A stretch of DNA of 64,000 nt from SHLQ01 sp964517125 (GTDB taxonomy: Bacteria > Actinomycetota > Acidimicrobiia > Acidimicrobiales > SHLQ01). Of this stretch, positions 34,557 through 43,150 are shown one piece after another (within the stretch, counting starts at the first letter, position 1; each line of letters begins with the position of its first letter). The position numbers and the translations under genes are program-made. The stretch lies in assembly GCA_964517125.1 (NCBI GenBank), contig CAZFBD010000017.1, forward strand, positions 1 to 64,000, in the 5' to 3' direction. The notes under the pieces are model-generated. The model made no database searches. It was given only the letters and a program-made list of their open reading frames with translations, and was not told the DNA's origin.

Positions 34557-35434
34557 CAGCCGGCACCCACGTTGTCGGGTGCAATGTCGAGGCCGATGTC
34601 GAGCGTTGGTGCCCCGAAGGAGAGCTTCGACGTCGAGATCATGTCGACGCCGGTGTGGCTGATGGCGCCGATCGTGTCGAGGTTGATGCCACCGCTGGCT
34701 TCAAGGAGCGGGCGGCGTCCGGTGCCGACCAGTTCGTCGACCTGTCCAACCGCTTCGCGAAGCTGGTCCGGACCCATGTTGTCCAGCAGGATCGCGTCGG
34801 CGCCTGCATGCACGGCAGCGATGACCTGGTCGATCCGGTCGGCCTCGACGTGCACGGTTCGTCCGGGCCACCTGTCCCGGGAGAGCGCCACGCCATCGGC
34901 GATGGACATGCCCATGAGGTGGTTGTCCTTGAGCATGATCCAGTCGCTGAGATTGCCTCGGTGGTTCCGGGCTCCCCCAGCTCGGACTGCCGCCTTCTCG
35001 AGCGACCGGAGACCGGGTGTGGTCTTGCGGGTGTCCCACACCTGCGCGGTGCCGTCGGCGGCGTCGACGTAGCGGCGTGTGTTGCTCGCTATTCCGGAGA
35101 GATACATGAGGAAGTTCAGCGATGGCCGTTCCGCGATCAGGATGGACTCGAGCGAACCATGGGCGGTAGCGATCGTGGTCATGGGATCGACGATGGCCCC
35201 TTCGTCGACCAGCCAGGTGAGTTCGAGGTCGGGGTCGACCTGCCGGAAACTCTCGCTTGCGCATGCGGTACCGGCGATGACGCCGGCGTCGCGTGCCACG
35301 AACGAGGCGGTTGCCGTGACACCGTCGGGGAGCAGCGTTGCGCTCAGGTCACCGAGTGGCGTGAGGTCCTCGGTGAGGGTGCGGCGAACCGCGTCGTGGA
35401 CGTCGTGACGGGGAGGATGCAGGTACCGGGACAC
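34556..35434 (-). CDS. nadC: nicotinate-nucleotide pyrophosphorylase (quinolinate phosphoribosyltransferase)
   Basis: The 292-residue protein shows the NadC landmarks DVHDAVRRTLTEDL, LNFLMYLSGIASNTR, DTRKTTPGLRSLEKAAVRAGG, HRGNLSDWIMLKDNH and LEASGGINLDTIG. It converts quinolinate and PRPP to nicotinate mononucleotide in de novo NAD synthesis. The usual nadA and nadB partners are not in the window. Start GTG at 35434. It is the first gene of the nadC-coaX-lysS-cysQ-like run, and the secreted-protein island begins immediately upstream. Confidence 0.95.
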   Translation of the reverse strand: MSRYLHPPRHDVHDAVRRTLTEDLTPLGDLSATLLPDGVTATASFVARDAGVIAGTACASESFRQVDPDLELTWLVDEGAIVDPMTTIATAHGSLESILIAERPSLNFLMYLSGIASNTRRYVDAADGTAQVWDTRKTTPGLRSLEKAAVRAGGARNHRGNLSDWIMLKDNHLMGMSIADGVALSRDRWPGRTVHVEADRIDQVIAAVHAGADAILLDNMGPDQLREAVGQVDELVGTGRRPLLEASGGINLDTIGAISHTGVDMISTSKLSFGAPTLDIGLDIAPDNVGAG

Positions 35435-35616
35435 GAGATCACGCTAGTGCGTTCATTGAGAGCCTCCGGCGACCGCCACCCTGCGCGCTCAGCTGCACAC
35501 AGCTCGCGCCATCCGCGCGGGTTTGACCACCCTTTCGCGCGTAATGGATTCGACATGATGTTGCATTTTGATGACGATCACATAGGGTGGCTCGCGTGCG
35601 GATTGGAGAAATGCAC
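35435..35616. promoter_or_regulatory. divergent intergenic region, nadC / GH26-like gene
   Basis: These 182 bp form the left junction of the secreted-protein island. They carry the promoters of nadC (minus) and the GH26-like gene (plus) and its Shine-Dalgarno GGAG at 35605-35608. The stretch TGTTGCATTTTGATGACGAT (35561-35580) is relatively AT-rich. No direct repeat or integrase-type attachment site is apparent. Confidence 0.4.
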
Positions 35617-37113
35617 ATGGGAAGAAAACTGATGGGAGCCGCACTCGCGGTGCTCCTGATTGCCACCACACTCAGCACCGGGTTCGTCGGCGAGGCCGAA
35701 GCCCTCGACGACGGTCTGGCATTCGGTGCCTACGCCGCACCGGTCAACGGCCTCACGAACCAGACGGCAATCGAACGTCTCGAAGACCAGCTGGGATCGA
35801 AACTCCCCATGGTCCGCACCTTCAGCAAGTGGGACGACAGCATTGGTGAGGACAAGAAGTTCCATCGGTGGATTCGCGACGGCGACCGCCAGCTGATGGC
35901 CTCGGTCAAGCCCCAGCGCAACAACGGCCAAGAAGTTCGCTGGCGTGACATCGCCAACGCCCAGCCCGGGTCCAAGATCCACAACGAGATGCTCGACCTC
36001 GCCAATGGCGTGAAGGACTTCGGCGACGATGTCATTCTCGGGTTCCATCATGAGCCGGAGCACAAGAAGAACCTGGGGTTCGGAACAAGCAGCGACTACA
36101 AGGCAGCCTTCCGCAAGCTCCACGACGTCTTCGAGTCGCAAGGCGTCGACAATGTCCGCTTCGCCTGGATCATGACCGCCTGGTCCTTCGAGGTTGGCGA
36201 CATCCACCCCGACGACCGCCGCATTGCAGAGAAGTGGTATCCCGGTGACAACTACGTCGACTACGTGAGCGTCCAGGAATACAACTGGGCGACGTGCCGC
36301 GACAACAACGACAGCTGGGAATCCCTCGAAGACGGGCTCGAGCCGTTCATGCGCTTCGCCCGCGAGCACCCGTCGAAGGAACTCATCGTCGCCGAGTTCG
36401 GCACCCCCGAAGGCAAGGCCGGTCAGAAGGGCGACTGGTTCGACGATGCCCGCAGCCTGTTCAAGGGCGGCGAATACAGGGACCGCTTCGCAGCCATTCT
36501 GTACTTCCACTACGACGACGCCCCCAACGGCAACCCCGGCTGCAATTGGTGGCTCGACTCGAGCACCGACTCGCTCAACGCCGCTCGCCGACTGGCGAAC
36601 GACAGCTTCTACCGCACGGTCCTCGGCGCTCCCGCCGGCGGCGGTGGCGAAGGCGGCGGGAACGACGACCCGACTCCACCCCCGGTCGGCGACGGCTGCT
36701 CTGTCACCCGCGACGGAAACACCGTCTCGTTGCGTTGGACCGACGACGGGCACACCCCGGTCATTCGTCGTGACGGCTCCTGGCTGGTGACGCTCGGAAA
36801 GGGTGCCACCACCCACATCGATCGGAACGCACCGGCCAACGCCACGTATCTGGTCCGCACCAGCGGAGGCGATCGAACCTGCGGCGAAGGTGGAGGAGCC
36901 GGCGACGGCTGCACGCTGACTCGCAACGGCAACGACGTGCGGTTGGAATGGACCGACGACGGCGGCCGCCACATCATCCGGCGCAACGGTGACTGGCTTG
37001 CCACGGCGGGCCGCGGTGTCGACACCTTCGTCGACGACGATGCACCGAACAACGCCTCATACCTGATCCGCACCCGCGATGGAAACTCGGTGGTCGACAC
37101 CACCTGCGGCTGA
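35617..37113 (+). CDS. secreted GH26-like glycoside hydrolase with two Cys-bounded modules
   Basis: The 498-residue protein has a signal peptide (LMGAALAVLLIATTLSTGFVG) to about residue 27. A GH26-like (beta-mannanase-type) barrel follows. Probable acid/base Glu is in LGFHHEPEH and nucleophile Glu in LIVAEFGTPEG. After a Gly/Pro linker come two roughly 65-70-residue modules of the form CxxTRxGxxVxLxWTDDG, IRRxGxWLxTxG, ATYLxRT, ending in Cys (about 36693-36882 and 36909-37110). Start ATG 35617 has GGAG eight bases upstream. It probably cleaves a beta-linked polysaccharide outside the cell. The substrate is unknown. Confidence 0.8.
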   Translation: MGRKLMGAALAVLLIATTLSTGFVGEAEALDDGLAFGAYAAPVNGLTNQTAIERLEDQLGSKLPMVRTFSKWDDSIGEDKKFHRWIRDGDRQLMASVKPQRNNGQEVRWRDIANAQPGSKIHNEMLDLANGVKDFGDDVILGFHHEPEHKKNLGFGTSSDYKAAFRKLHDVFESQGVDNVRFAWIMTAWSFEVGDIHPDDRRIAEKWYPGDNYVDYVSVQEYNWATCRDNNDSWESLEDGLEPFMRFAREHPSKELIVAEFGTPEGKAGQKGDWFDDARSLFKGGEYRDRFAAILYFHYDDAPNGNPGCNWWLDSSTDSLNAARRLANDSFYRTVLGAPAGGGGEGGGNDDPTPPPVGDGCSVTRDGNTVSLRWTDDGHTPVIRRDGSWLVTLGKGATTHIDRNAPANATYLVRTSGGDRTCGEGGGAGDGCTLTRNGNDVRLEWTDDGGRHIIRRNGDWLATAGRGVDTFVDDDAPNNASYLIRTRDGNSVVDTTCG

Positions 37114-37136
37114 TCTCACGAGGCCATTGACACACA

Positions 37137-37179
37137 GCGTCGCCATGACGGGAGCGTTCGTTCCCCGTCGTGGCGACGC
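37137..37179 (+). terminator. terminator hairpin after GH26-like gene
   Basis: GCGTCGCCATGACGGG (37137-37152) pairs with CCCGTCGTGGCGACGC (37164-37179), with one mismatch, across an 11-nt loop. The following CTGTTGTCTT is moderately T-rich. It starts 24 nt after the stop codon of the GH26-like gene and separates it from the beta-propeller gene. Confidence 0.75.
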
Positions 37180-37235
37180 CTGTTGTCTTCCCCACATTTC
37201 GGGCAGCGATTGCGCGACCGGGCTAACTTCGCCCC

Positions 37236-39041
37236 ATGTATCGCGGTGGTCGTGTGGTGGTCGGATTGGTGATCGCGTCGCTGTGCCTGGCTCTTGGGAG
37301 CGGCATGGCTGGGGCGTCGGTTGACGGGACGCATGGCGGTGTCGTTCCAGACGATCCCCGAACCGACGTGCCCCAGGTCGTCGACGGTCGCCTCTACGGC
37401 GCCGCGCAGGTGGGCGACATCATCGTGGTGGGCGGTTCGTTCACCACCATCCGGGTCGATGGGGTCAACCAGAACCGACAGGGACTCTTCGCCTTCGACG
37501 CCAGTACCGGAGCGCTTCGCTCGTCGGTTCCCACGATCGCTGGAACCGTCCACGACATCGAACCCGCCGGCGGCGACTGGGTCATCGTGGCGGGCTCCTT
37601 CAACCAGGTCGACGGCACCTTCCATGGCCGACTCGCTCGCATCAACGTCGTCACCGGAGCGGTCGATCACGGCTGGAACCCGAATGCGAACTCCCGTGTC
37701 ACCGCGCTGACGAGCAGCGGGTCCCGGCTGTTCGTCGGCGGCGACTTCACGAACATCGACAACACCGGCAAGGCGGGGCTCGCAGAGATCAACCTGTCCA
37801 CCGGCAACGTTGTGGGTGGCTTCACCGCGAACCTTGCCGGCGACCTCGGCAACGGAGGACCAATCGTCCGCGAACTCATGGCCACCCCCGACGGTCAGCG
37901 GCTCGTCGTGGCCCATCGTGCCGCCACCATCGCCGGGCAGGTTCGGCGGGCCGCAGCCATCATCGACATTGGCGGTGGTGGTGGGTCGCTGAGCGGTTGG
38001 CGGACCGAGATCTACCCAGCCAACCTGCAGGTGGTTCTGCACGATGCCGACATCTCGCCCGACGGCAGCTACTTCGTTCTGGCCAACGCGGGCGCCGACA
38101 TCCCGCCGAGCCGCGACACGCTCATCGCGTTGCCCACTGCGGGGAACGGCCTCGTCGAACCGCTCTGGATCTCCCGACACTTCGATTCGATCTATGCCGT
38201 GGCCGTCACGGATGCTGCCGTGTATTCGGGCGGACATTTCTGTTGGGTCGAGGGACCGCTCGCCGACGATCCATGGCCCGGACCACTGAACCGAGACCAC
38301 AGCTGCAAGAGCGATCGCAACGCCGGCCAATTCCAGCCCCAGACCGTGTTTCGGGATCAGATCGCCGCCCACAACCCGGCGACCGGCAAGGCGCTCGACT
38401 GGGATCCAACCGCGAACGGACTCAACGGTGTCCGCATGCTCGTGGCCACCGACCGAGGCCTGTTGGGCGGCAGCGATGGTACCCGCTGGGGCGGTCGGAA
38501 CATCGGGCGATTCGCCTTCTTCGACACCGGCGACGTCGCTCCTCCTCCGCCACCTCCTCCGCCACCACCACCGCCACCTCCGGGTGGCGATGGCTGCATG
38601 GCCACCCGTACCGGCACCACCGTCGTTCTGACCTGGAACGATGACGGCGGACGGCACATCGTTCGTCGCAACGGCGGCTGGCTCGCAACTCCCGGCAGCA
38701 ACGTCTCCTCCTACACCGACACGAACGCACCGGCGGGCGCCACGTACATCATCCGAACCAGGAACGGCGGAGTCAGCGACCGAGCCTGTGTTGAAGGAGG
38801 CGATCCGCCGCCACCGCCACCGCCACCGGCAGATGGGTGCACGCTCACGCAGGCCGGAACCACCGTCACACTCACGTGGGCCGACAACGGCGGCAACCAT
38901 GTGATTCGCCGCAATGACCGCTGGGTTGCGACTGCGGGCTCGAACGTGTCCACGTGGACCCGGTCCAATGAGTCCCCGGGAGCCACGTGGGTGGTCCGCA
39001 CCTGGGCGGACGGCGTGTCCACGGATCGCACCTGCGCGTAG
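37236..39041 (+). CDS. secreted beta-propeller protein with polyproline linkers and two Cys-bounded modules
   Basis: The 601-residue protein has a signal peptide (VVVGLVIASLCLALGSGMAGA). A propeller-like region of about 400 residues follows, with repeated GGSFTT-type strands (VVGGSFTTI, VAGSFNQV, VGGDFTNI) and FAFDASTGAL-like turns, resembling delta-60/DUF5122-type repeats. Then comes a run of about 14 prolines, a Cys-bounded module (about 38595-38790), a second Pro linker and another module (about 38838-39038). No catalytic motif is visible, so a binding or adhesion role is inferred. Paralogue of the minus-strand gene at 40795. Confidence 0.8.
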   Translation: MYRGGRVVVGLVIASLCLALGSGMAGASVDGTHGGVVPDDPRTDVPQVVDGRLYGAAQVGDIIVVGGSFTTIRVDGVNQNRQGLFAFDASTGALRSSVPTIAGTVHDIEPAGGDWVIVAGSFNQVDGTFHGRLARINVVTGAVDHGWNPNANSRVTALTSSGSRLFVGGDFTNIDNTGKAGLAEINLSTGNVVGGFTANLAGDLGNGGPIVRELMATPDGQRLVVAHRAATIAGQVRRAAAIIDIGGGGGSLSGWRTEIYPANLQVVLHDADISPDGSYFVLANAGADIPPSRDTLIALPTAGNGLVEPLWISRHFDSIYAVAVTDAAVYSGGHFCWVEGPLADDPWPGPLNRDHSCKSDRNAGQFQPQTVFRDQIAAHNPATGKALDWDPTANGLNGVRMLVATDRGLLGGSDGTRWGGRNIGRFAFFDTGDVAPPPPPPPPPPPPPPGGDGCMATRTGTTVVLTWNDDGGRHIVRRNGGWLATPGSNVSSYTDTNAPAGATYIIRTRNGGVSDRACVEGGDPPPPPPPPADGCTLTQAGTTVTLTWADNGGNHVIRRNDRWVATAGSNVSTWTRSNESPGATWVVRTWADGVSTDRTCA

Positions 39042-39063
39042 AAGCTGTACCTTCCAACATCAC

Positions 39064-39843
39064 ATGCACGATCGACTGACCTTCACCTCTTCACGCGCCA
39101 GCGCGACCGTCGACCTTGGCTATGGGGGACGCCTGTCGTCGTTCATCGTGGACGGGTCGGAGCTTCTTGTTGGCCACGTCCCCGATCCGTTGAACTGGGG
39201 CTGCTATCCCATGGTCCCCTTCGCCGGACGACTTGGGCACGGCACGTTCATGGTGGATGGCATCGAACACCAGCTGCCGAGGACCATGGGCGACCATGCC
39301 ATTCACGGCTACGGCTTCACCAGCGAGTGGAACCAGCTCGACGACCGGACCATCGTGTGGCCATTCAGCGAGCCGTGGCCGTTTTCGGGGCGGGTCGAGC
39401 AACGTGTCGAGCTCACCGACACCGCGCTCATGATGCACATGACGATCACGGCTGGAGAGCGTCAACCCGTTGGCATGGGCTGGCATCCGTGGTTTCGCCG
39501 GACAACGGCAGCCGGCGACCTTCGGCTGCAGTTTGAACCCGGGCGCATGTACGAACGTGGCCCCGACGGGCTTCCGACTGGTTCACTCATCACCCCGCCA
39601 CCCGGCCCGTGGGATGACTGTTTCACCGAACTGCGTTCGGATCCGGTTCTGTCGTGGGGTTCGCTGCAGCTCACGCTCTCGAGCAGTGTCGATCACTGGA
39701 TCGTGTACGACCAACCCGAACACGCACTGTGTGTCGAACCACAAACCGGCCCCCCAAACGACGCCAACACGAATCCCACCATGCTCGAGGCTGGTGAGCA
39801 GGCGACCATGTCCTTCACGATTGCGTGGGACACGGTCGCCTGA
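39064..39843 (+). CDS. aldose 1-epimerase-like protein
   Basis: The 259-residue protein has the galactose-mutarotase fold pattern: GYGGRLSSFIVDGSELLVG, NWGCYPMVPFAGRLGHG (the Arg is typical), DHAIHGYGF (catalytic-like His) and MGWHPWFRR. A late WIVYDQPEHALCVEPQTGPPNDANT holds the expected Glu. It interconverts sugar anomers or closely related hexose derivatives. It has no signal peptide, although both neighbours are secreted. It starts 22 nt after the propeller stop without a clear Shine-Dalgarno. Confidence 0.85.
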   Translation: MHDRLTFTSSRASATVDLGYGGRLSSFIVDGSELLVGHVPDPLNWGCYPMVPFAGRLGHGTFMVDGIEHQLPRTMGDHAIHGYGFTSEWNQLDDRTIVWPFSEPWPFSGRVEQRVELTDTALMMHMTITAGERQPVGMGWHPWFRRTTAAGDLRLQFEPGRMYERGPDGLPTGSLITPPPGPWDDCFTELRSDPVLSWGSLQLTLSSSVDHWIVYDQPEHALCVEPQTGPPNDANTNPTMLEAGEQATMSFTIAWDTVA

Positions 39844-39846
39844 CGT

Positions 39847-40527
39847 TCAGCCACACGAGAGGTCGGTGTTCACCCCGCCCTCACGGCTTCGGATGGTCCA
39901 GCCGGCTCCGGCGATGTCGGCACCGGTCCAGGTGTTTCCATCGTTGAACGACACGCTTTCAACCCAGTTGCCGTCGGCCCGAACCTGGTAGTTGTCGTTC
40001 TCACCGTCGATCGGCTCCCACACGAGTACCACGGTGTCGCCGTCGCGGGTGGCCGTGCACGGGTTGCCGCCCGGCTCGCCGGCCTCGACAATCGTCCAAA
40101 CGAAGCTCACCGAAGCCGAGGCACCTTCAGCGTCGGTCACGGTCACGGCCGATTCCGTCGTGCCGGCAGCCGTCGGCGTGCCGGTGATCTCGCCGGCGTC
40201 GTCCATCGAGAGACCTGCAGGAAGCACGTTGACGGTGTAGGTCAGATCGGTATTCTCCGGGTCGGTCGCCGAGACCTGCAGTGGCGTGATCGGCGAATCA
40301 ACGGTGCCGGCCTGCGCTTGAACCGGGTCGACCACGGGCGGCAGATTGACCGCTGGCGGGGTCACGCCGATCTTCAGGTTCGGGACGCCGTACTCGAGTG
40401 AGTTGGCCTGGGTGGCCCTTGCGTACTCGGGTAGGCGCAGCGCGATCCACGCGTCCTGTCGGTCCTGCTCACCCGTTGGCAAAGGAGACTGGGACCACCG
40501 AACCAGAGAAGGGGCAGAACGGCCCAC
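39847..40527 (-). pseudogene. remnant of a secreted protein: putative-Ig domain plus Cys-bounded module
   Basis: The open frame encodes about 226 residues from a possible GTG at 40527, with no signal peptide. It contains an Ig-like putative-Ig (He_PIG) domain (PLQVSATDPENTDLTYTV, then DDAGEITGTPTAAGTTES) and one Cys-bounded module (NPCTATRDGDTVVLVW to NTDLSCG). The same reading frame continues upstream across a single TGA (40549-40551) to a 38-codon ORF with its own Shine-Dalgarno, but that piece is not a signal peptide. I read this as the 3' fragment of a larger exported protein. Expression from GTG is unlikely but not excluded. Confidence 0.55.
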
Positions 40528-40548
40528 GATGCGCGGTATCGACGGTGA

Positions 40549-40665
40549 TCAAAACGACCGCTCCTCGGGAACGAGGCCAAGCGCTGAGGCGAGTTCGTGG
40601 AGGGTGGTGTTCCATTTCTGGAGTCGCTGGCGCACGGGGCGTACGGAAAATCTGACGGCGGACAT
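40549..40665 (-). CDS. possible 38-residue ORF, in frame with the downstream remnant
   Basis: The ATG at 40665 follows AGAGGA with a 9-nt spacing, an unusually good ribosome site for this region. The predicted peptide (opening MSAVRFSVRPVRQRLQKW, then LHELASALGLVPEERSF) is basic and could be helical. It ends at TGA 40549-40551 and the frame then stays open into the secreted-protein remnant. It may be a small real gene or the decayed 5' end of that remnant. No homologue comes to mind. Confidence 0.3.
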   Translation of the reverse strand: MSAVRFSVRPVRQRLQKWNTTLHELASALGLVPEERSF

Positions 40666-40794
40666 GTGGGGGTTTCCTCTCTGCGAGTTGACCCGGCTGG
40701 GGGTGGGGCCCAGCCGAGCCGACTCTCGCATCTAGGTACACGTCAACCCATCGAAATGAACCTGCGAGTTCGCAACTCGTGGCTCACGTCACGG

Positions 40795-43047
40795 TCATGC
40801 AGCGCAGACGAGGTCCGTGTTCACGCCGCCTTCACGGCTGCGGATGATGAACTGTTCGCCGTCGCCGGCTGCGGCCATCCACGTGCGTGCGGCGTCGACG
40901 CTGACCGATTCCCGGTACGTTCCATCGACCCGGATCAGGTAGCTGTCGTCCTCGCCGGGAACCTCGTCCCAGTCCAGGGTCGTGGTGCCGTCATCGCCGA
41001 TGGTGACCCGGCACGTCGCGGGTCCAGGAAGCGGATCGCCACCCAGGTCCACGCACTCGATGTCAACGATCACGCCGGCTTCACGGCTACGAATCACGTA
41101 CGTCGATCCGGGTGTCGGATCCGTGTCCGTCCAGGTGACGGTTCCAACGGCGACGTCGGCCGCCCACACACCATCAACACGCACCTGATGGAAGTCATCT
41201 TCACCATCGACTTCGGTCCAAGTCACCACCTGTGTGGATCCCACACGAACCGACCCACACTCGGGTTCCACGGGTGGCACGCCTGTTGTGAATTCCGCGA
41301 TGGTCCAATCGGGAGAGGTTCGGCCGGCCAGATCAACGGCCTTGATCTGGACATTCCAGTCGCCTGCGGGCAGACCCGTCTGCACCAGGAACGAGTTGTC
41401 GTCCGCTGGCTCCGAGTACTCCACGTAGTCCGACCCGAGCGAACCGTCGGCCTGCAGCCACAGTCCGTTGCTTCGGTAGGCAAGGACGAACTCGGTGACC
41501 CCAAGGTCGTCGGTCGCCGACCCGGCGATCGTCACCTGGCCGCCGTCTTCCAGCGCCGGTTCAACGGTATCGACCGTGACCAGACTCGGTGGCGTCGCAT
41601 CTTCGACACCAACCCCAAAGTCGAAGAAGGCAAGCGAGCCGGTCCGGATCCCGTCGACCCGGTTGCCGTCGAATCCGACGAGCAGCCCGCGGGTGGTCAC
41701 GGTCATTTCGCGGCCACCATTGAACGCGTCGGCGCCCGGGTTCCACGCCAACGGCGTGCCGTCGACGAGCGACAGCGCTGCGATCTGGGTTCGGTAGGCG
41801 CCTCCGGCGAACCCCTCGCCCGTGCAGCTGAAGTCGAGCCGCTTCGACATCACATCCGTGACGCCGGGCCCGTCATCGATCTTGCAGAAGTGACCCTGCA
41901 CATACACCGCAGAATCGGAGACCGCGATCGAGAAGGACGAATCGCGCATGTAGTGCTGCCAGACGTGCGTCGTTGGGCGTTCGACGGCCTCGACCAGATA
42001 GACGTAGTCGGAGATCGTGGCGGTTCCGAATGCAAGACCGATCTGGGTGCCATCGGGCGAGATCGAGACGTCCTGCAGACTCTGTCCGAACGCCCGGTTT
42101 CCCCATTCGGCGTGTGGGTACGCCCACTGGTGTGCGGTCAGCGTGGGCGACGCGCCACTGATGTCGATGACGGCGGTGACGCTGTTGGACATGCTCGTCA
42201 CTCCGTCGCTGATGGTGCCGAACCGTCCGCCAACAATCAGTCGGGTGCCCGCCGGGTTTGCAGCCATGCCGCGAATCTTCGACGCCGACATGCCCCCGCT
42301 GAACTGCAGGGCGAAGGCGCCGTTGACCGTCCCACTCACGGCGTCGAGCTCTGCCAGCACGCTCTGGTTCGTCCCACCGATCTGTGTGAAGTCACCGCCG
42401 ACGAACAGACGATCCTGGTGCCACACGACTTCGGTGACCTTTCCGTCAGCGCCGGTGGAAACAAAGGTGGAGTTCACCGAGCAATCAGCGAGGTCGATCA
42501 TGGCAAGCTTGTTCCGCGGACGCAGTTTCCCATCGACACCGGAAACCTTGTTGAAGCGTCCACCCACCCAGAGCTGGGTATCGGTGGGACCGGGTTCGAT
42601 CGCAAGGACCTCATCGTCGAAGGAGAACGCGCCCTGACAGATCATCGCACCGGTGTCGATGTCCCACGCAGCAAAGTAGGGCTGTTCATGAAGGGTGCCG
42701 TTCGTGTCCGCGACCTGCATGAACGAGCCGCCCGCCACGATGGCGCGGCCGACCTGTTCGGCCGCATACACCTGCAGGTCGTTTCCGGTTCCAACGATGA
42801 TCGGATGGTCTCGCTCGGGGCTCGACGGAACCAGCGCTCCGTGAGCGATTTCCTGGGCCGAAGCCTGCGGATCTGACGCACGACTGCCGAGCGAAACAGC
42901 GCTGACGAGTGCGACAAGAAGGGCAGCAACGCCGCCAACGGCCCGGAATCTGAAGCGAGAGTTCACGACAGGGTTGTCGGCCGTCGATTCCGGCCACCTG
43001 AGAGCCAATCGGCGCTTGGGGTATTCCGCCTCGTGTCTCTGGGCCAT
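40795..43047 (-). CDS. secreted/membrane-anchored beta-propeller protein with Ig-like domain and two Cys-bounded modules
   Basis: The protein is about 750 residues. An N-terminal hydrophobic segment (VGGVAALLVALVSAVSLG, near residue 37) is preceded by a basic stretch, so it is a long signal or anchor. A propeller region with GGSFMQV, VGGRFNKV, VGGDFTQI and VGGRFGTI repeats is followed by an Ig-like domain (GGQVTIAGSATDDLGVTEFVL, in two parts). Two Cys-bounded modules of a DGEDD-containing subtype close the protein. ATG 43047 is used; GTG 42966 would give a shorter signal peptide. It is divergent from the membrane-anchored sigma gene, 103 nt away. Confidence 0.8.
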   Translation of the reverse strand: MAQRHEAEYPKRRLALRWPESTADNPVVNSRFRFRAVGGVAALLVALVSAVSLGSRASDPQASAQEIAHGALVPSSPERDHPIIVGTGNDLQVYAAEQVGRAIVAGGSFMQVADTNGTLHEQPYFAAWDIDTGAMICQGAFSFDDEVLAIEPGPTDTQLWVGGRFNKVSGVDGKLRPRNKLAMIDLADCSVNSTFVSTGADGKVTEVVWHQDRLFVGGDFTQIGGTNQSVLAELDAVSGTVNGAFALQFSGGMSASKIRGMAANPAGTRLIVGGRFGTISDGVTSMSNSVTAVIDISGASPTLTAHQWAYPHAEWGNRAFGQSLQDVSISPDGTQIGLAFGTATISDYVYLVEAVERPTTHVWQHYMRDSSFSIAVSDSAVYVQGHFCKIDDGPGVTDVMSKRLDFSCTGEGFAGGAYRTQIAALSLVDGTPLAWNPGADAFNGGREMTVTTRGLLVGFDGNRVDGIRTGSLAFFDFGVGVEDATPPSLVTVDTVEPALEDGGQVTIAGSATDDLGVTEFVLAYRSNGLWLQADGSLGSDYVEYSEPADDNSFLVQTGLPAGDWNVQIKAVDLAGRTSPDWTIAEFTTGVPPVEPECGSVRVGSTQVVTWTEVDGEDDFHQVRVDGVWAADVAVGTVTWTDTDPTPGSTYVIRSREAGVIVDIECVDLGGDPLPGPATCRVTIGDDGTTTLDWDEVPGEDDSYLIRVDGTYRESVSVDAARTWMAAAGDGEQFIIRSREGGVNTDLVCAA

Positions 43048-43150
43048 TCGGCCATAGTCCGTTGCGGAGTTGGGCCGGGCGACCCTTTTCGCCAGGGCGG
43101 TCCCGACGCGACACTCGAAGGACACGACATCCCGAAGAATTTGGGGACGA
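43048..43150. promoter_or_regulatory. divergent promoter region, beta-propeller / ECF sigma
   Basis: A 103-bp region separates the divergent beta-propeller gene and the membrane-anchored sigma factor. If that sigma factor has local targets, its recognition site should be here. I cannot identify a convincing ECF -35/-10 pair by eye. Confidence 0.4.

Noticed and set aside
40549..40551. In-frame TGA as a second selenocysteine codon
   Set aside because: There is no Cys-like redox motif around it, no homologous fold across it, and no hairpin at the SECIS position. Decay or a small separate ORF fits better.
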